Assembly (NCBI RefSeq): GCF_012911815.1
Contig: NZ_JAATNW010000002.1
Location: 434,001-498,000, forward strand
Direction: 5' to 3'
From: Alteromonas ponticola
GTDB taxonomy: Bacteria; Pseudomonadota; Gammaproteobacteria; Enterobacterales; Alteromonadaceae
DNA: 64,000 bases
Shown here: piece after piece, positions 27,786 to 37,183 of the stretch
Layout of the letters: the number at the start of each line of letters is the position of its first letter
Numbering within the stretch: position 1 is the stretch's first letter
Notes under the pieces: model-generated
Databases searched by the model: none
What the model was told of the DNA's origin: nothing
The model's input: the letters and a program-made list of their open reading frames with translations, nothing else
Made by a program: the position numbers and the translations under genes

Positions 27786-28964
27786 ATGGCATTTGCTCCA
27801 CAACTTAAAATTCCCGCGACTTACATGCGCGGAGGCACAAGCAAGGGCGTGTTCTTTCACCTGCTGGATTTACCGGTCAAGGCCCAACGGGCCGGTAACT
27901 ATCGTGACAATTTATTGCTGCGCGTTATCGGTAGTCCCGATCCCTATCAGAAACACACTGATGGCATGGGTGGTGCCACATCCAGTACCAGTAAAACGGT
28001 GATTTTGGCAAAAAGCGACAAAGCAGGGTATGACGTGGACTACCTGTTCGGTCAAGTAGCAATTGATAAAGCGCATATTGACTGGAGTGGCAACTGTGGA
28101 AATCTAACCGCCGCGGTGGGCGCATTCGCCATCAATAACGGCTTGGTTGAGCGGGCCCGCATTCCTCAAAATGGTATGGTAGAAGTACGTATCTGGCAGG
28201 TTAATATCCAAAAAGCGATTATTGCCCATGTCCCCATTACTAACGGTGAAGTGCAAGAAACCGGGGATTTTGAATTAGACGGTGTCACCTTCCCTGCTGC
28301 AGAGGTAAAGATTGAATTTATTGACCCAGCTGATGCAGAAGGCGCCATGTTCCCCACTGGTAATGTAAGTGACACCTTCGATGTACCCGGTGTAGGGAGC
28401 CTTGAAGCCACTTTCATCAATGCCGGTATTCCCACAATTTTTGTTAATGCTGAAGCGATAGGCTATAAAGGCACCGAACTGCAGGATGATATAAACGGTG
28501 ATGCAGAGGCATTGGCCCGTTTTGAAACGATCCGCGCACACGGAGCTTTGCAAATGGGCCTTATCAATGATTTAGGTGAAGCAGCGACCCGCCAGCACAC
28601 GCCTAAAATTGCTTTTGTCAGTCCGGCAACGACTTATATCGCATCCAGTGGCAAAGAGGTATCGGCAAATGATATCGACCTGTGTGTACGCGCGCTGTCA
28701 ATGGGTAAATTGCACCATGCAATGATGGGTACAGCAGCGGTTGCCATCGCCACCGCCGCGGTTATTCCTGGCACCCTGGTAAACCAGGCTGCGGGCGGTG
28801 ACGTCAATGAGTCAGTTACCTTTGGCCACCCCTCAGGTACGTTACAGGTTGGTTCCGCGGCTATGAAAGACGGTGATAGCTGGCAAGTGGAAAAGGTGAT
28901 CATGAGTCGAAGTGCACGTGTGTTAATGGAAGGTCAGGTTCGCATCCCTCCCATTACCGACTAA
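27786..28964 (+). CDS. prpF: 2-Methylaconitate cis-trans isomerase
   Basis: Isomerase of 392 residues needed with AcnD: it converts the trans-2-methylaconitate formed by AcnD into the cis isomer. The fold is of the diaminopimelate epimerase type, and PrpF signatures are present: YMRGGTSKGVFF (about 13-24), GGATSSTSKT (about 61-70) and GNCGNLTAAVGAFAI (about 105-119). The ATG at 27786 (MAFAPQLKIP) follows GGAG; longer in-frame starts would overlap the upstream hairpin. It is the last gene of the operon. Confidence 0.95.
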   Translation: MAFAPQLKIPATYMRGGTSKGVFFHLLDLPVKAQRAGNYRDNLLLRVIGSPDPYQKHTDGMGGATSSTSKTVILAKSDKAGYDVDYLFGQVAIDKAHIDWSGNCGNLTAAVGAFAINNGLVERARIPQNGMVEVRIWQVNIQKAIIAHVPITNGEVQETGDFELDGVTFPAAEVKIEFIDPADAEGAMFPTGNVSDTFDVPGVGSLEATFINAGIPTIFVNAEAIGYKGTELQDDINGDAEALARFETIRAHGALQMGLINDLGEAATRQHTPKIAFVSPATTYIASSGKEVSANDIDLCVRALSMGKLHHAMMGTAAVAIATAAVIPGTLVNQAAGGDVNESVTFGHPSGTLQVGSAAMKDGDSWQVEKVIMSRSARVLMEGQVRIPPITD

Positions 28965-29018
28965 AAGTGGAGTCGGCGTCATTTAACAATACGACGCCGA
29001 CCTTTCTTCCACTTTTTT
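28963..29018 (+). terminator. prp operon terminator
   Basis: Nested inverted repeats: inner arms GTCGGCGTC (28972-28980) and GACGCCGAC (28993-29001), outer arms AAAAGTGGA and TCCACTTTT, ending in TTTTTT. It overlaps the prpF stop codon. Confidence 0.75.
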
Positions 29019-29189
29019 ATAGAAATGCACCATATCCATTCAAAACAATCTAAATTAAACGTTGCCCTCAGCGATCAATTTAGTAGACTTAAACCCAGCA
29101 TCAGAAAAGGACGTCAGCCTGCTTGCATACAGGCAAAGAATAAAGCGCAGATTGACATACTGCCAATAACAACCTGATGAGGAAATGTT

Positions 29190-29741
29190 ATGCAAACTAT
29201 TTTGCTTGAAGATCCCTTAATTTCGCGAGCTGCATTGTTTAGCGCACGACGTTTCGCCTTCGCTGGGTTGTTTTCTCCCTACTCCGGCCAAGCGTTTATC
29301 AATCATCCTAAAGCCGTTGCACATAAACTTACTCAGATATCTCATAGCAAAACTCTGTTAGCGTGTGCATGGTTGCACAGTCAACTTTCACTTAATTTTA
29401 CAGATGCTCTTGAAATAGAAGAACAATTTGGCCGTGATATAGCTGAATTAATTATACAGGTTGCAGCGTTGAATATACCGTTGACTGCGGATCTTGATGC
29501 ATTATCGCGGTTTGATATTACTGGCGTGGAAAAGGCATCGGGAGAGCTTCAAACGCTCATTCTGGCAGAGCTTGTCACCCTGGCGGAAACCGTCGTTGTT
29601 TATCAACCTAGCCGTTTTAATGACTATCTGTATTGGTTGAATTTAGCACTCGATGCCCTTCATCATGCGAATCCTGTTTTGTTGACTGAGGCGAGAAAGT
29701 TAGTTGAAAACAGCTGTGAGAACAACTGTTCAGCACATTAG
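29190..29741 (+). CDS. RelA/SpoT-type HD-domain protein with degenerate HD motif
   Basis: 183-residue cytoplasmic protein. The arrangement of short motifs resembles the ppGpp-hydrolase domain of RelA/SpoT and MESH1 proteins: an N-terminal ALFSARRFA, INHPKAVAHKL (His39), ACAWLHS (His63) and EIEEQFGRDIAELIIQVA. The canonical HD pair is HS here (Asp replaced by Ser64), so metal-dependent hydrolysis may be lost, as in the N-terminal half of RelA. No synthetase domain follows. The start has GAGGAAA upstream. Function is unknown; possible roles are nucleotide binding or a very diverged small hydrolase. Confidence 0.55.
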   Translation: MQTILLEDPLISRAALFSARRFAFAGLFSPYSGQAFINHPKAVAHKLTQISHSKTLLACAWLHSQLSLNFTDALEIEEQFGRDIAELIIQVAALNIPLTADLDALSRFDITGVEKASGELQTLILAELVTLAETVVVYQPSRFNDYLYWLNLALDALHHANPVLLTEARKLVENSCENNCSAH

Positions 29742-29929
29742 TATCAAGTGCTGTAACCAGAGTTTGTCCCTTGATATTTAGATTCATTTGAATCAGCAAA
29801 TCGCTTTGACACGCACTAGAATCTAAAACTAGCCAAGAAACAATTTGTTGCAAAAATTGCTATGTAGGCCCTTCTTATATTCAGCCACATGTAATACGTT
29901 AAAAAATCACCGAATAAAGGGATGTCAAC

Positions 29930-31396
29930 GTGTTCAAAGTTAATCGACTTATCGTAATTTTAGCATTAGGTACACTTCAATTAGTCAATGCCAATGAATT
30001 AATTATTGAAGATGTGACGATTATTTCCTCCCATCTGGACAGCGCCAAAGCAAACCAGTTTGTGCGGGTTATCAATGATCGCATTGTGTCGGTTTCTAGT
30101 GAGCCACTTTCTCCCCGTTCCGAAAATGCAACCAGGGTTGAGGGAAAGGGCAAATTTTTGACCTATGGATTGATGGATAGTCACGTCCATGTTGGCAGTA
30201 TTCCTGGCATCGGGTTCATTGACAGTGAAAAGGCAAAGCAACACCCAGAACTCGTGTCCGCTTACCTGGAACAACAACCAAAAAGCTTTTTATATTATGG
30301 TATTACCCAGGTTCTGAATTTAGGTGCTAGCCACGGCAAAGAAATTTTCACGCAAGATGCTATTCACCCAGATTTTTTCAGTTGCCAACCCATTCCTGTT
30401 GTTGGCGGTTATCCTGATTTAGATGCTGAACACACGCTAATGCATTCTGACTTTTTCATTATTGAGCCCCGCATAAATGATTCCCTTCCCGCATCGAAAC
30501 CGCCAAGCGAACATACTCCGCAGACCGTGGTTGCGAGAATTGCAAAAACCGGAACTAATTGCATAAAATTATATTTTGAGGACGGCTTTGGTGCGGCTTC
30601 TGATTGGCCGATGTTGCTAGATAAAACAGTCGCAAGCGTAAGGGAGGAAGCGACGAAACATGGATTGCAATTGATTGCTCATGCGAATGCTATTGATATG
30701 TATCAGCATGCTTTAAAACACAAGGTTGATGTTTTTGCGCATGGCTTGTGGAACTGGCAGTGGCCAGAAGATAAAGGGGCACCGCCTGTGGCTGAGACCC
30801 TTGACAAATTGATGGCCGAAAAGGCGGCTTATATGCCAACCATTCAGGTTATGCAGGCACTCAAAGATATGTTTGCAGTTGAGTTAGCATCACAAGAAGA
30901 ACGCGCTTTGGTGTTACCCAAACCGCTTTTACTGTGGTTTGAAACCGCTGCAGGCAGATGGTTTAAAAGTGAACTTGAAAGCGATTTTCCAGATGGCATG
31001 GATGCATCAGAAATTTATACAATTTTTGAATACGGATATAATCGCGCCTTGCAATCCACACACTACCTTGCTGAGGCCAACTACCCTTTACTTTTAGCCT
31101 CTGATTTTCCTTCCAGTCCATCATATGCTGCAGCGCCCGGGTTATCCACGTATCACGAGTTGCTAAACATGAAAAAGGCGGGAATGTCGTTGAAAATGAT
31201 TCTTGACGCGGCAACAATAAATGGACCGAGACAATTTAACATGGCTGCTGACTACGGAACTATCGAACAGGGCAAGGTTGCTAACTTGCTATTATTGAAC
31301 ACCAATCCTCTCACAAACGTTGAAGCCTGGCAGGATATTGAATTAGTCATACTTAGAGGAAGTGCGGTAGAAAGAAATTCTCTAACCGTAAAGTGA
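29930..31396 (+). CDS. Exported amidohydrolase-family protein
   Basis: 488-residue metal-dependent hydrolase with a signal peptide (MFKVNRLIVILALGTLQLVNA, about 1-21). The amidohydrolase HxH motif is DSHVHVGS (His85, His87). Further candidate metal residues are the lysine in NCIKLYFEDG (near 214), the histidines in LIAHANA and VFAHGLW, and the aspartate in LLASDFPSSP. The C-terminal beta domain GTIEQGKVANLLLL is typical of imidazolonepropionase/prolidase-like members. A periplasmic prolidase- or carboxypeptidase-type activity is plausible but not shown. The GTG start at 29930 follows AAAGGGAT. The base composition looks more AT-rich than its neighbours. Confidence 0.8.
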   Translation: MFKVNRLIVILALGTLQLVNANELIIEDVTIISSHLDSAKANQFVRVINDRIVSVSSEPLSPRSENATRVEGKGKFLTYGLMDSHVHVGSIPGIGFIDSEKAKQHPELVSAYLEQQPKSFLYYGITQVLNLGASHGKEIFTQDAIHPDFFSCQPIPVVGGYPDLDAEHTLMHSDFFIIEPRINDSLPASKPPSEHTPQTVVARIAKTGTNCIKLYFEDGFGAASDWPMLLDKTVASVREEATKHGLQLIAHANAIDMYQHALKHKVDVFAHGLWNWQWPEDKGAPPVAETLDKLMAEKAAYMPTIQVMQALKDMFAVELASQEERALVLPKPLLLWFETAAGRWFKSELESDFPDGMDASEIYTIFEYGYNRALQSTHYLAEANYPLLLASDFPSSPSYAAAPGLSTYHELLNMKKAGMSLKMILDAATINGPRQFNMAADYGTIEQGKVANLLLLNTNPLTNVEAWQDIELVILRGSAVERNSLTVK

Positions 31397-31657
31397 CTTA
31401 CATATCGAGAGCGTGTCGATTCAAATCTCTAATTTGGGTTGATGTCGGCTTTTGGATATGAGGTTAGACCAGCCTGAGTCGGTTAACTATCGAGCGCGGG
31501 AATTGGACCAAAACCATAGTATTTGCATCCTAGCGTAGAATGACCTACAGACGCCTAAGTGATTAGCATGTTCAAATGCCTTGTTGCTTCAAAAAACGTA
31601 AATTAATCAGCATCGATATCTTAACTGCACCGAGCATACATCCGCGCCACAATGGTG

Positions 31658-32929
31658 TTAATCGATTGTGTTGTTTCGCCGCGCGATGAAAAATAGCAGT
31701 GTTCCCACGATGGCAAAGCCAGCAAGCGCCTGCCATTGTGTGACGTTGGTCTGGGTTGTTGCCCACAAGCTAAGGAACAAGGCAACGGGCGCAGCCACTA
31801 CTATAGTCGGATTAAACGCAGCTAAACCAGCCTGATGACGCAAAATTGGCAGCGCAGCAATTGACGTTATGTAGGCCAATAACCGCGCCAGCGTGCTCAC
31901 CGCTGCGAGTGCCAGAAAATTATCCCACAGCGAAATCAGGATCGCCAAAACACCAAAAAAAACAATTGAATTGGCCGGCGTTCCCCAACGCGACACCTTA
32001 CCGAACCAGGCAGGAAGCAGGCCATCGTCAGCCAACGACGGCGGTATGCGGCTTGCCGATGTATGCCCGGCAGTAAGATTGGCTAGCACACTTAGCACAA
32101 TCGTTGCGCCGATTAATATTGCTCCAATGTCGCCGCCATATTCGCCCGCCAGCGCGGTCAATGGTGCATCAGCGCCAGTCCCAGCAATTGTGCTGTGACT
32201 GTAAGCCCATTGCAGCCCAAAATACAATAACGTCACCGCGGCAAGGCCAGCCATCAGGGCACGTGGCATCGCGTGTTGTGGCTTTTTCGTTTCTCCCGCC
32301 GGTATCGTCGCGTTTTCAAAGCCAACGAAAGCGTAAAGGGCTGCTAATGCCATGCCTTCAACCGCGCTGAATTCGGGTAAAACAATGGGGCCTGCATGGT
32401 GGGCCGCACTGAGACCCACCACGGTGAGCAAGAGCAGGGGCAATAATTTAAATACAGTCATTGCGCCCAGCACAACCACCACTCGTCCAATGCCAATTAC
32501 ATTAATAAAGGTAAGTCCTCCGAGCACAGAAACGATAAAAATAATTTTTGCTATACCTTCTTCGAGCACTGGCCACAGCGCTGCCGCATAAGCTGCCATC
32601 ACCAGTACGTTGGCCCCCTGGCTAATCAGGCGCGCTGCATAAAAAGTCCAGCCCACCACAAACCCCGGATAGGCACCAAATGCATCCCCCACATAACGCT
32701 GCGGTCCACCCGAGCGGTCAGTTAACTTCGTCAGTTCTGAGAAACAGACCACGATCGCCATCACCAGTATTCCACCAATAAGGAGCAGCCAGGGTGCAAA
32801 GGTGCCCACGGCACTATGCAGTGCTTCGGGGAGCCCGAATATACCCGCGCCGATTAGGCCATTCACCACAATGAATAACACACCGAGTGTGCCCATATCA
32901 CGGCGATACTTCGAGGTTTCGGTCGTCAT
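31658..32929 (-). CDS. APC-family amino acid permease
   Basis: Inner-membrane transporter of 423 residues with about 12 membrane helices. The N-terminal GTLGVLFIVVNGLIGAGIFGLPEAL holds the unwound G-x-G helix of the APC fold, and VGFENATIPAGETKKPQ matches the helix 6 / loop signature. Substrate is unknown, probably an amino acid. The start is ATG at 32929, directly behind TTAGGAG; an in-frame start 19 codons upstream has no ribosome binding site. Confidence 0.87.
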   Translation of the reverse strand: MTTETSKYRRDMGTLGVLFIVVNGLIGAGIFGLPEALHSAVGTFAPWLLLIGGILVMAIVVCFSELTKLTDRSGGPQRYVGDAFGAYPGFVVGWTFYAARLISQGANVLVMAAYAAALWPVLEEGIAKIIFIVSVLGGLTFINVIGIGRVVVVLGAMTVFKLLPLLLLTVVGLSAAHHAGPIVLPEFSAVEGMALAALYAFVGFENATIPAGETKKPQHAMPRALMAGLAAVTLLYFGLQWAYSHSTIAGTGADAPLTALAGEYGGDIGAILIGATIVLSVLANLTAGHTSASRIPPSLADDGLLPAWFGKVSRWGTPANSIVFFGVLAILISLWDNFLALAAVSTLARLLAYITSIAALPILRHQAGLAAFNPTIVVAAPVALFLSLWATTQTNVTQWQALAGFAIVGTLLFFIARRNNTID

Positions 32930-33208
32930 AAAACTCCTAACGGCGAATAATAGAAAATGCATGGAAAATTGCAGCCGGGTATACAATAAAAAGGCGATGA
33001 CCCTGCGGTCTTTGCTGTTTAGCTTATCTGCTATGCTGCTTACATTGATTCATTGCGGACTAGTTATAACACAGAACGGGCGCAAAAGGGTTACACGCCG
33101 TTCTGTGATACACGAACAAATCGCTGCGTGGCGGTCAGCGTTGGCCGCTTAGAAAGGCTAAACGTGAAAATGGCACTGCTATCTTGAGGCTACGATAGTG
33201 TTGTGCCA

Positions 33209-33910
33209 CTAACGTGGTGGGTCCACCCTATCCGTCATCGAGGAATTTACTCTATACCAACCGGCTACAGAATAGCGGTCTCGCGCAGCAGGTAGTACTT
33301 CGTGCGGAAAATCTTCACTTAAAAAGAGTGCCAGCGTGCCCATCAATGGCACCACGCGCGTACCGACGTGATCAGTTTCATCCTGATACAGCACCAACTC
33401 ACCGCCATCATCGTTAGACCAATTGGAGTTAAGATAGGTCACCAGTGATAGCACCCGGTTAGTGTTACCTTTAAAGGAGTCCACGTGTCGCTTGTAAAAC
33501 GCTCCTTGCGGGTAGTGAGCGAAATGACTTTCAAACGAAAATAAGCCCAGAAACAATCTTCGATTGAGATAGTTCTTGAGTTCATTGGCCCAATCAAGCC
33601 AACGTTTACCCGCGTCAGATTCCCCGTTGATCCAGCAAATTTCATCGGTTCTGACAAAACGGTTAGTGATCTGGTCTTCGCCACGCCCTATCCCGGCATC
33701 CTGGTACTTCGCGCTATTCAGGCTCAGTTGGTGGGACAATAACGACTCAGCGATTAAGGCTGGTAAGGCACCAGGGCGAATACTAAATCCCTTGGTCTCG
33801 ATATCCTGCGCGATCAGCTCAAATAAATGACTGTTATCATGTTGAGCAGGGAGATTGATTACGTTTGCGAGCATGTTTGACAAGCTATTTATCCCAAAAA
33901 AGTGAGTCAT
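33209..33910 (-). CDS. 2OG-Fe(II) oxygenase
   Basis: 233-residue non-haem iron dioxygenase, SM-20/prolyl 4-hydroxylase-like. The facial triad is His142 and Asp144 in KRHVDSF and His203 in FPHEVLPA, with the 2-oxoglutarate arginine Arg212 in DRYSVAGWYR. YLNSNWSNDDGGEL fits the jelly-roll core. The protein or small-molecule substrate is unknown. The start is uncertain: neither the ATG at 33910 nor the one at 33874 has a clear ribosome binding site. The flanking genes are transporters. Confidence 0.85.
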   Translation of the reverse strand: MTHFFGINSLSNMLANVINLPAQHDNSHLFELIAQDIETKGFSIRPGALPALIAESLLSHQLSLNSAKYQDAGIGRGEDQITNRFVRTDEICWINGESDAGKRWLDWANELKNYLNRRLFLGLFSFESHFAHYPQGAFYKRHVDSFKGNTNRVLSLVTYLNSNWSNDDGGELVLYQDETDHVGTRVVPLMGTLALFLSEDFPHEVLPAARDRYSVAGWYRVNSSMTDRVDPPR

Positions 33911-34147
33911 TGTTTCAGAGAGACATCTAAATCAATCTACATTAATGTGCGCTCAGAAAACGGCGCATTGTAGCTGAGGATATTTAAAATGCGAATGTTT
34001 TTTACACAGTGCTTCTCATCGCGGGAAAGCAGTGTCATTGCTTCAGTTTACCTCTTATGCACAGATATTTTTAAACCGATAAAAAGGTGTGTTTTAGAAA
34101 ACCTGTTAGCGAGCTCTGAAGGGAAGATAAGCGCACTTAAGAATAGA

Positions 34148-34173
34148 AAAGGCCCGAGGTAAATCGGGCCTTT
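34148..34173 (-). terminator. Terminator of the AbgT-family gene
   Basis: A 10-bp stem AAAGGCCCGA/TCGGGCCTTT with a 6-nt loop, read on the minus strand into TTTTC, 7 bp after the stop of the transporter gene. Confidence 0.8.
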
Positions 34174-34179
34174 GAAATA

Positions 34180-35718
34180 TTACGGCATGCTGTACTCATA
34201 CGATGCCTGAATTCCCAGTGGGATGCCCAGGGTCCAGTAAAGCACCAGGAACAATGTCCATACAATCAGGAAACTCACGGAGAATGGCAGCATCATGGAC
34301 GTTAGCGTTCCAATCCCGGTATTGGTTACGTAGCGTTGACAAAAAACTACAACCAATGGGAAATAAGGCATCAACGGCGTGATGATATTGGTACTGGAAT
34401 CACCGATACGGTAAGCCGCCTGCGCCAGGTCAGGGGATATTCCTAATTGCATCAGCATAGGAATAAAAATTGGTGCTAACAAAGCCCATTTTGCCGAAGC
34501 GGAGCCAACAAATAAGTTGATTAAACCGGTTAGCAATATAATGCCGGTAATCGTTATGCCTGCAGGCAGTTGCATGGCCTGTAAGAAATCGGCACCCTGC
34601 ACAGCCAACAAAATACCGAGGTTAGATTGTCCAAATGCATAAATAAACTGCGCAATACAAAACATGATAACCAGATAGTATCCCATGCCCTGCATGGCTT
34701 TCGTCATGCCCTCAACAAATTGTTTGGAGTTTCTGATTGAACCGATAATCAGACCATATACCAGCCCAGGGATAAGGAACAAAAGAAAAATCAGCGGCAC
34801 AATTGACTGCATTAGTGGTGCAGAAAACGAAGTTAACGAACCATCATCACCACGCCATGGCGATGTCTCCAGAGACGCCGTAACAAACAGGAAAACAATG
34901 CCCAGAACCACCGCCAACAACGACCACCGTAATGCTTTACGCTCATCGTCTTGAAGAGGCTCCATCGTCGGCAAATCAGACATGTCGCCGTCAATTGGGT
35001 TATTTTTCAACTTAGGTTCGACCAGCTTGTCGGTGATAAACCAACCCAGCAATGTCACCACAATGGCGGATGCTGCGGTGAAGTAATAATTGTTTAACGG
35101 GTTAAGAATGACTGTAGGGTCCAGCAACTGTGCACCGGCCTGAGAAATCCCCTGCAACATGGGGTCGAGTGCCGAAGGAACAAAGTTTGCTGAAAAACCG
35201 CCCGACACGCCAGCAAAAGCCGCAGCAATACCGGCTAACGGATGTCGACCTGCGGCGTAGAAAATTACTCCCCCAAGCGGAATCACCAATACATAACCGG
35301 CATCAACAGCCGAGTGGCTGACAATACCAATAAGAATAATCATTGGTGTCAGTAACCACTTTGCGGTCACAGATAATAAGGCGCGCAAACCAGCATTGAT
35401 AAAACCGGAATATTCTGCGATGCCGATACCCAGCATGGCAACCAACACCACCCCAACAGGATGAAAATGCGCGAAGTTGGTTACCATAGATGACATTAAC
35501 TGAGTGAGCGCCTCGCCAGAGAATTGATTGCTAATCCGTAATGGCTCACCATTTCGCGGATCGACCACATCAAAATCGACACCAGACAAGGCCCAGGACA
35601 ACGCCCAAACCGTGGCGAGTAGAATGATAAATAGCACTGCGGGATCAGGAAGTTTATTCCCCCAGATTTCAACCTTATTGAGAAGCCGCTGGACCAGCGA
35701 GGAGTTTGTTTGTTCCAT
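34180..35718 (-). CDS. AbgT-family transporter
   Basis: Inner-membrane protein of 512 residues with about 12-13 membrane segments, matching the p-aminobenzoyl-glutamate transporter family: KLPDPAVLFIILL near the N-terminus, SHSAVDAGYVLVIPLGGVIFYAAGRHP in the middle, and GSASAKWALLAPIFIPMLM with RIGDSSTNIITPLMPYFPLV near the end. Relatives import p-aminobenzoyl-glutamate, and some export sulfonamides. No abgAB hydrolase genes are adjacent, so the substrate is open. It is monocistronic with its own terminator. Confidence 0.92.
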   Translation of the reverse strand: MEQTNSSLVQRLLNKVEIWGNKLPDPAVLFIILLATVWALSWALSGVDFDVVDPRNGEPLRISNQFSGEALTQLMSSMVTNFAHFHPVGVVLVAMLGIGIAEYSGFINAGLRALLSVTAKWLLTPMIILIGIVSHSAVDAGYVLVIPLGGVIFYAAGRHPLAGIAAAFAGVSGGFSANFVPSALDPMLQGISQAGAQLLDPTVILNPLNNYYFTAASAIVVTLLGWFITDKLVEPKLKNNPIDGDMSDLPTMEPLQDDERKALRWSLLAVVLGIVFLFVTASLETSPWRGDDGSLTSFSAPLMQSIVPLIFLLFLIPGLVYGLIIGSIRNSKQFVEGMTKAMQGMGYYLVIMFCIAQFIYAFGQSNLGILLAVQGADFLQAMQLPAGITITGIILLTGLINLFVGSASAKWALLAPIFIPMLMQLGISPDLAQAAYRIGDSSTNIITPLMPYFPLVVVFCQRYVTNTGIGTLTSMMLPFSVSFLIVWTLFLVLYWTLGIPLGIQASYEYSMP

Positions 35719-35876
35719 AGAGAATGCTCTTTTTTATTTATGGTTATTTTCCCAGAGCATAAACTACTTGAAATTGCGTTAGATTTACAGGTTAAAGTTC
35801 AAGATACCCTTTGTTAAAACGAGACGAATTTGTCGGTGTATGATAAACAATGCACAAATTAGCATGGTGAAATTCA

Positions 35877-37064
35877 TTAGTTCGAGTGAGCTCCCTTCTG
35901 TGTCGGCTTTATCTCACTGCGTACGTGGGTAAATGCGACGATTAAGCCCCCCAACATCAATCCCCAAACCGGTGAACCCAGTCCTATCATGGTAAGGCCA
36001 GACCCACTGCAGAGAAATGTGAGCGTTCCCGCATGACGATGATGCTCATCATTTATCATTTTTACTAAGCTGGCCTGCAGCGTACCAATTAAAGCGAGTC
36101 CGGCTAACAGATGAATGATTAGCTGTGGAAGCTGAGTGAATAAGGACACGATGCTGGCTGCAAACGTGCCTGCGAGCAGATAAAATACGCCTGCCATTAC
36201 CCCTGCCCAAAAGCGTTGCTGTTTATCATTATCCACATGATCGCCCATACAGATAGCCGCCGTGATCGCAGCCAGATTAAATGTAAAGCCACCAAATGGA
36301 GCGCTGATCAATGTCGTTGCATTGACCGAATTTAACAGGCCGGCTGAAGGTGGGCGGTAGCCATGGCTGTGCAATATGGCTAAGCCTGGCAGATTTTGCG
36401 ATAACATGGTAATCAAACTTAACGGTAGTGCCAGGCTGAGTGTCGCCGCCCATGAAAATTCGGGCGTTACCCAAATCAGTGTTGGCGACTGAAAAGGTGC
36501 AAAGGTCAACGGCGCTTGGTTTAATACGAAACCAGCGCAGCCAGCTGCAACCAACAATACGAGCATCACGTAACGTGGAAAGTAAAAGCTCCCCAGCAGA
36601 TAAACACCAATAAATGCCGCCATTAATGCAGGATCTTCATTCCCTTGCACGAATACTGTCAGACAAAAGGGTAAAAGTATGCCTGCCAACATCCCTGAAG
36701 AAAGCGCTGGCGGAATGCGTTCAATCATCTTGAGCAACGGTTTTATCTGGGTTACCGCAATACTGATCAGCGCGGAACTGATAAACGCCCCCGTGACTTC
36801 TGGCAAAGAATACCCTGGAACCGCGAGGATTAAAAAAGCCGCGCCAGGGGTCGACCAGGCCGAAACGACGGGCATACGATGGTAAAGACTCAGCCCAATA
36901 CAGGAAACACCCATACCGAGTCCTAAGATACAAAGCCAGCTGATGACCTGGCTGGCACTGGCTCCGGCCGCAGTTGCTGCCTCAATCACAATGACCACAG
37001 CACTGCTATAGCCGACAACAACTGCAGTTAGCCCCGCTGAAATATGGCTGATTCGAAGAGGCAT
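35877..37064 (-). CDS. BenE-family transporter
   Basis: Inner-membrane protein of 395 residues with about 12 helices, of the benzoate/H+ symporter BenE family: N-terminal SAGLTAVVVGYSSAVVIVIEAA, AWSTPGAAFL and the C-terminal GLGSPVWGLMLGGLIVA. No aromatic degradation genes are nearby, so benzoate need not be the substrate. AAGGAG is placed 5 nt before the ATG. It is divergent from the XRE-cupin regulator; two mirror-image operators lie between them, so control by that regulator is likely. Confidence 0.88.
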   Translation of the reverse strand: MPLRISHISAGLTAVVVGYSSAVVIVIEAATAAGASASQVISWLCILGLGMGVSCIGLSLYHRMPVVSAWSTPGAAFLILAVPGYSLPEVTGAFISSALISIAVTQIKPLLKMIERIPPALSSGMLAGILLPFCLTVFVQGNEDPALMAAFIGVYLLGSFYFPRYVMLVLLVAAGCAGFVLNQAPLTFAPFQSPTLIWVTPEFSWAATLSLALPLSLITMLSQNLPGLAILHSHGYRPPSAGLLNSVNATTLISAPFGGFTFNLAAITAAICMGDHVDNDKQQRFWAGVMAGVFYLLAGTFAASIVSLFTQLPQLIIHLLAGLALIGTLQASLVKMINDEHHRHAGTLTFLCSGSGLTMIGLGSPVWGLMLGGLIVAFTHVRSEIKPTQKGAHSN

Positions 37065-37122
37065 GTGGGCTCCTTAAGGTGATGTAGCAATTTGTGCTGA
37101 GTTTGGGTAAGCTTTACGGCCA

Positions 37123-37142
37123 TTGTGCGTTATAGCGCACAA
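37123..37142. promoter_or_regulatory. Operator A in the BenE / XRE-cupin divergent region
   Basis: TTGTGCGTTATAGCGCACAA, a palindrome except for one central base pair on each side. Its reverse complement recurs as operator B 32 bp downstream (centre to centre), about three helical turns away. Probably a binding site of the XRE-cupin regulator. Confidence 0.75.
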
Positions 37143-37154
37143 TTGAATATAGCA

Positions 37155-37174
37155 TCGTGCGCTATAACGCACAA
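37155..37174. promoter_or_regulatory. Operator B in the BenE / XRE-cupin divergent region
   Basis: TCGTGCGCTATAACGCACAA, matching the reverse complement of operator A at 19 of 20 positions. It ends 9 bp before the regulator ATG, fit for autorepression. A GTG that could be read as an earlier start for the regulator lies inside this site, which argues for the later ATG. Confidence 0.75.
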
Positions 37175-37183
37175 TGGACATTT

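Noticed and set aside
29806-29811. TTGACA upstream of the amidohydrolase gene
   Set aside because: No -10 box at a suitable distance (16-18 bp).
32802-33152. 116-codon plus-strand ORF at the start of the APC permease
   Set aside because: Mostly antisense to the permease N-terminus; no ribosome binding site or motif.
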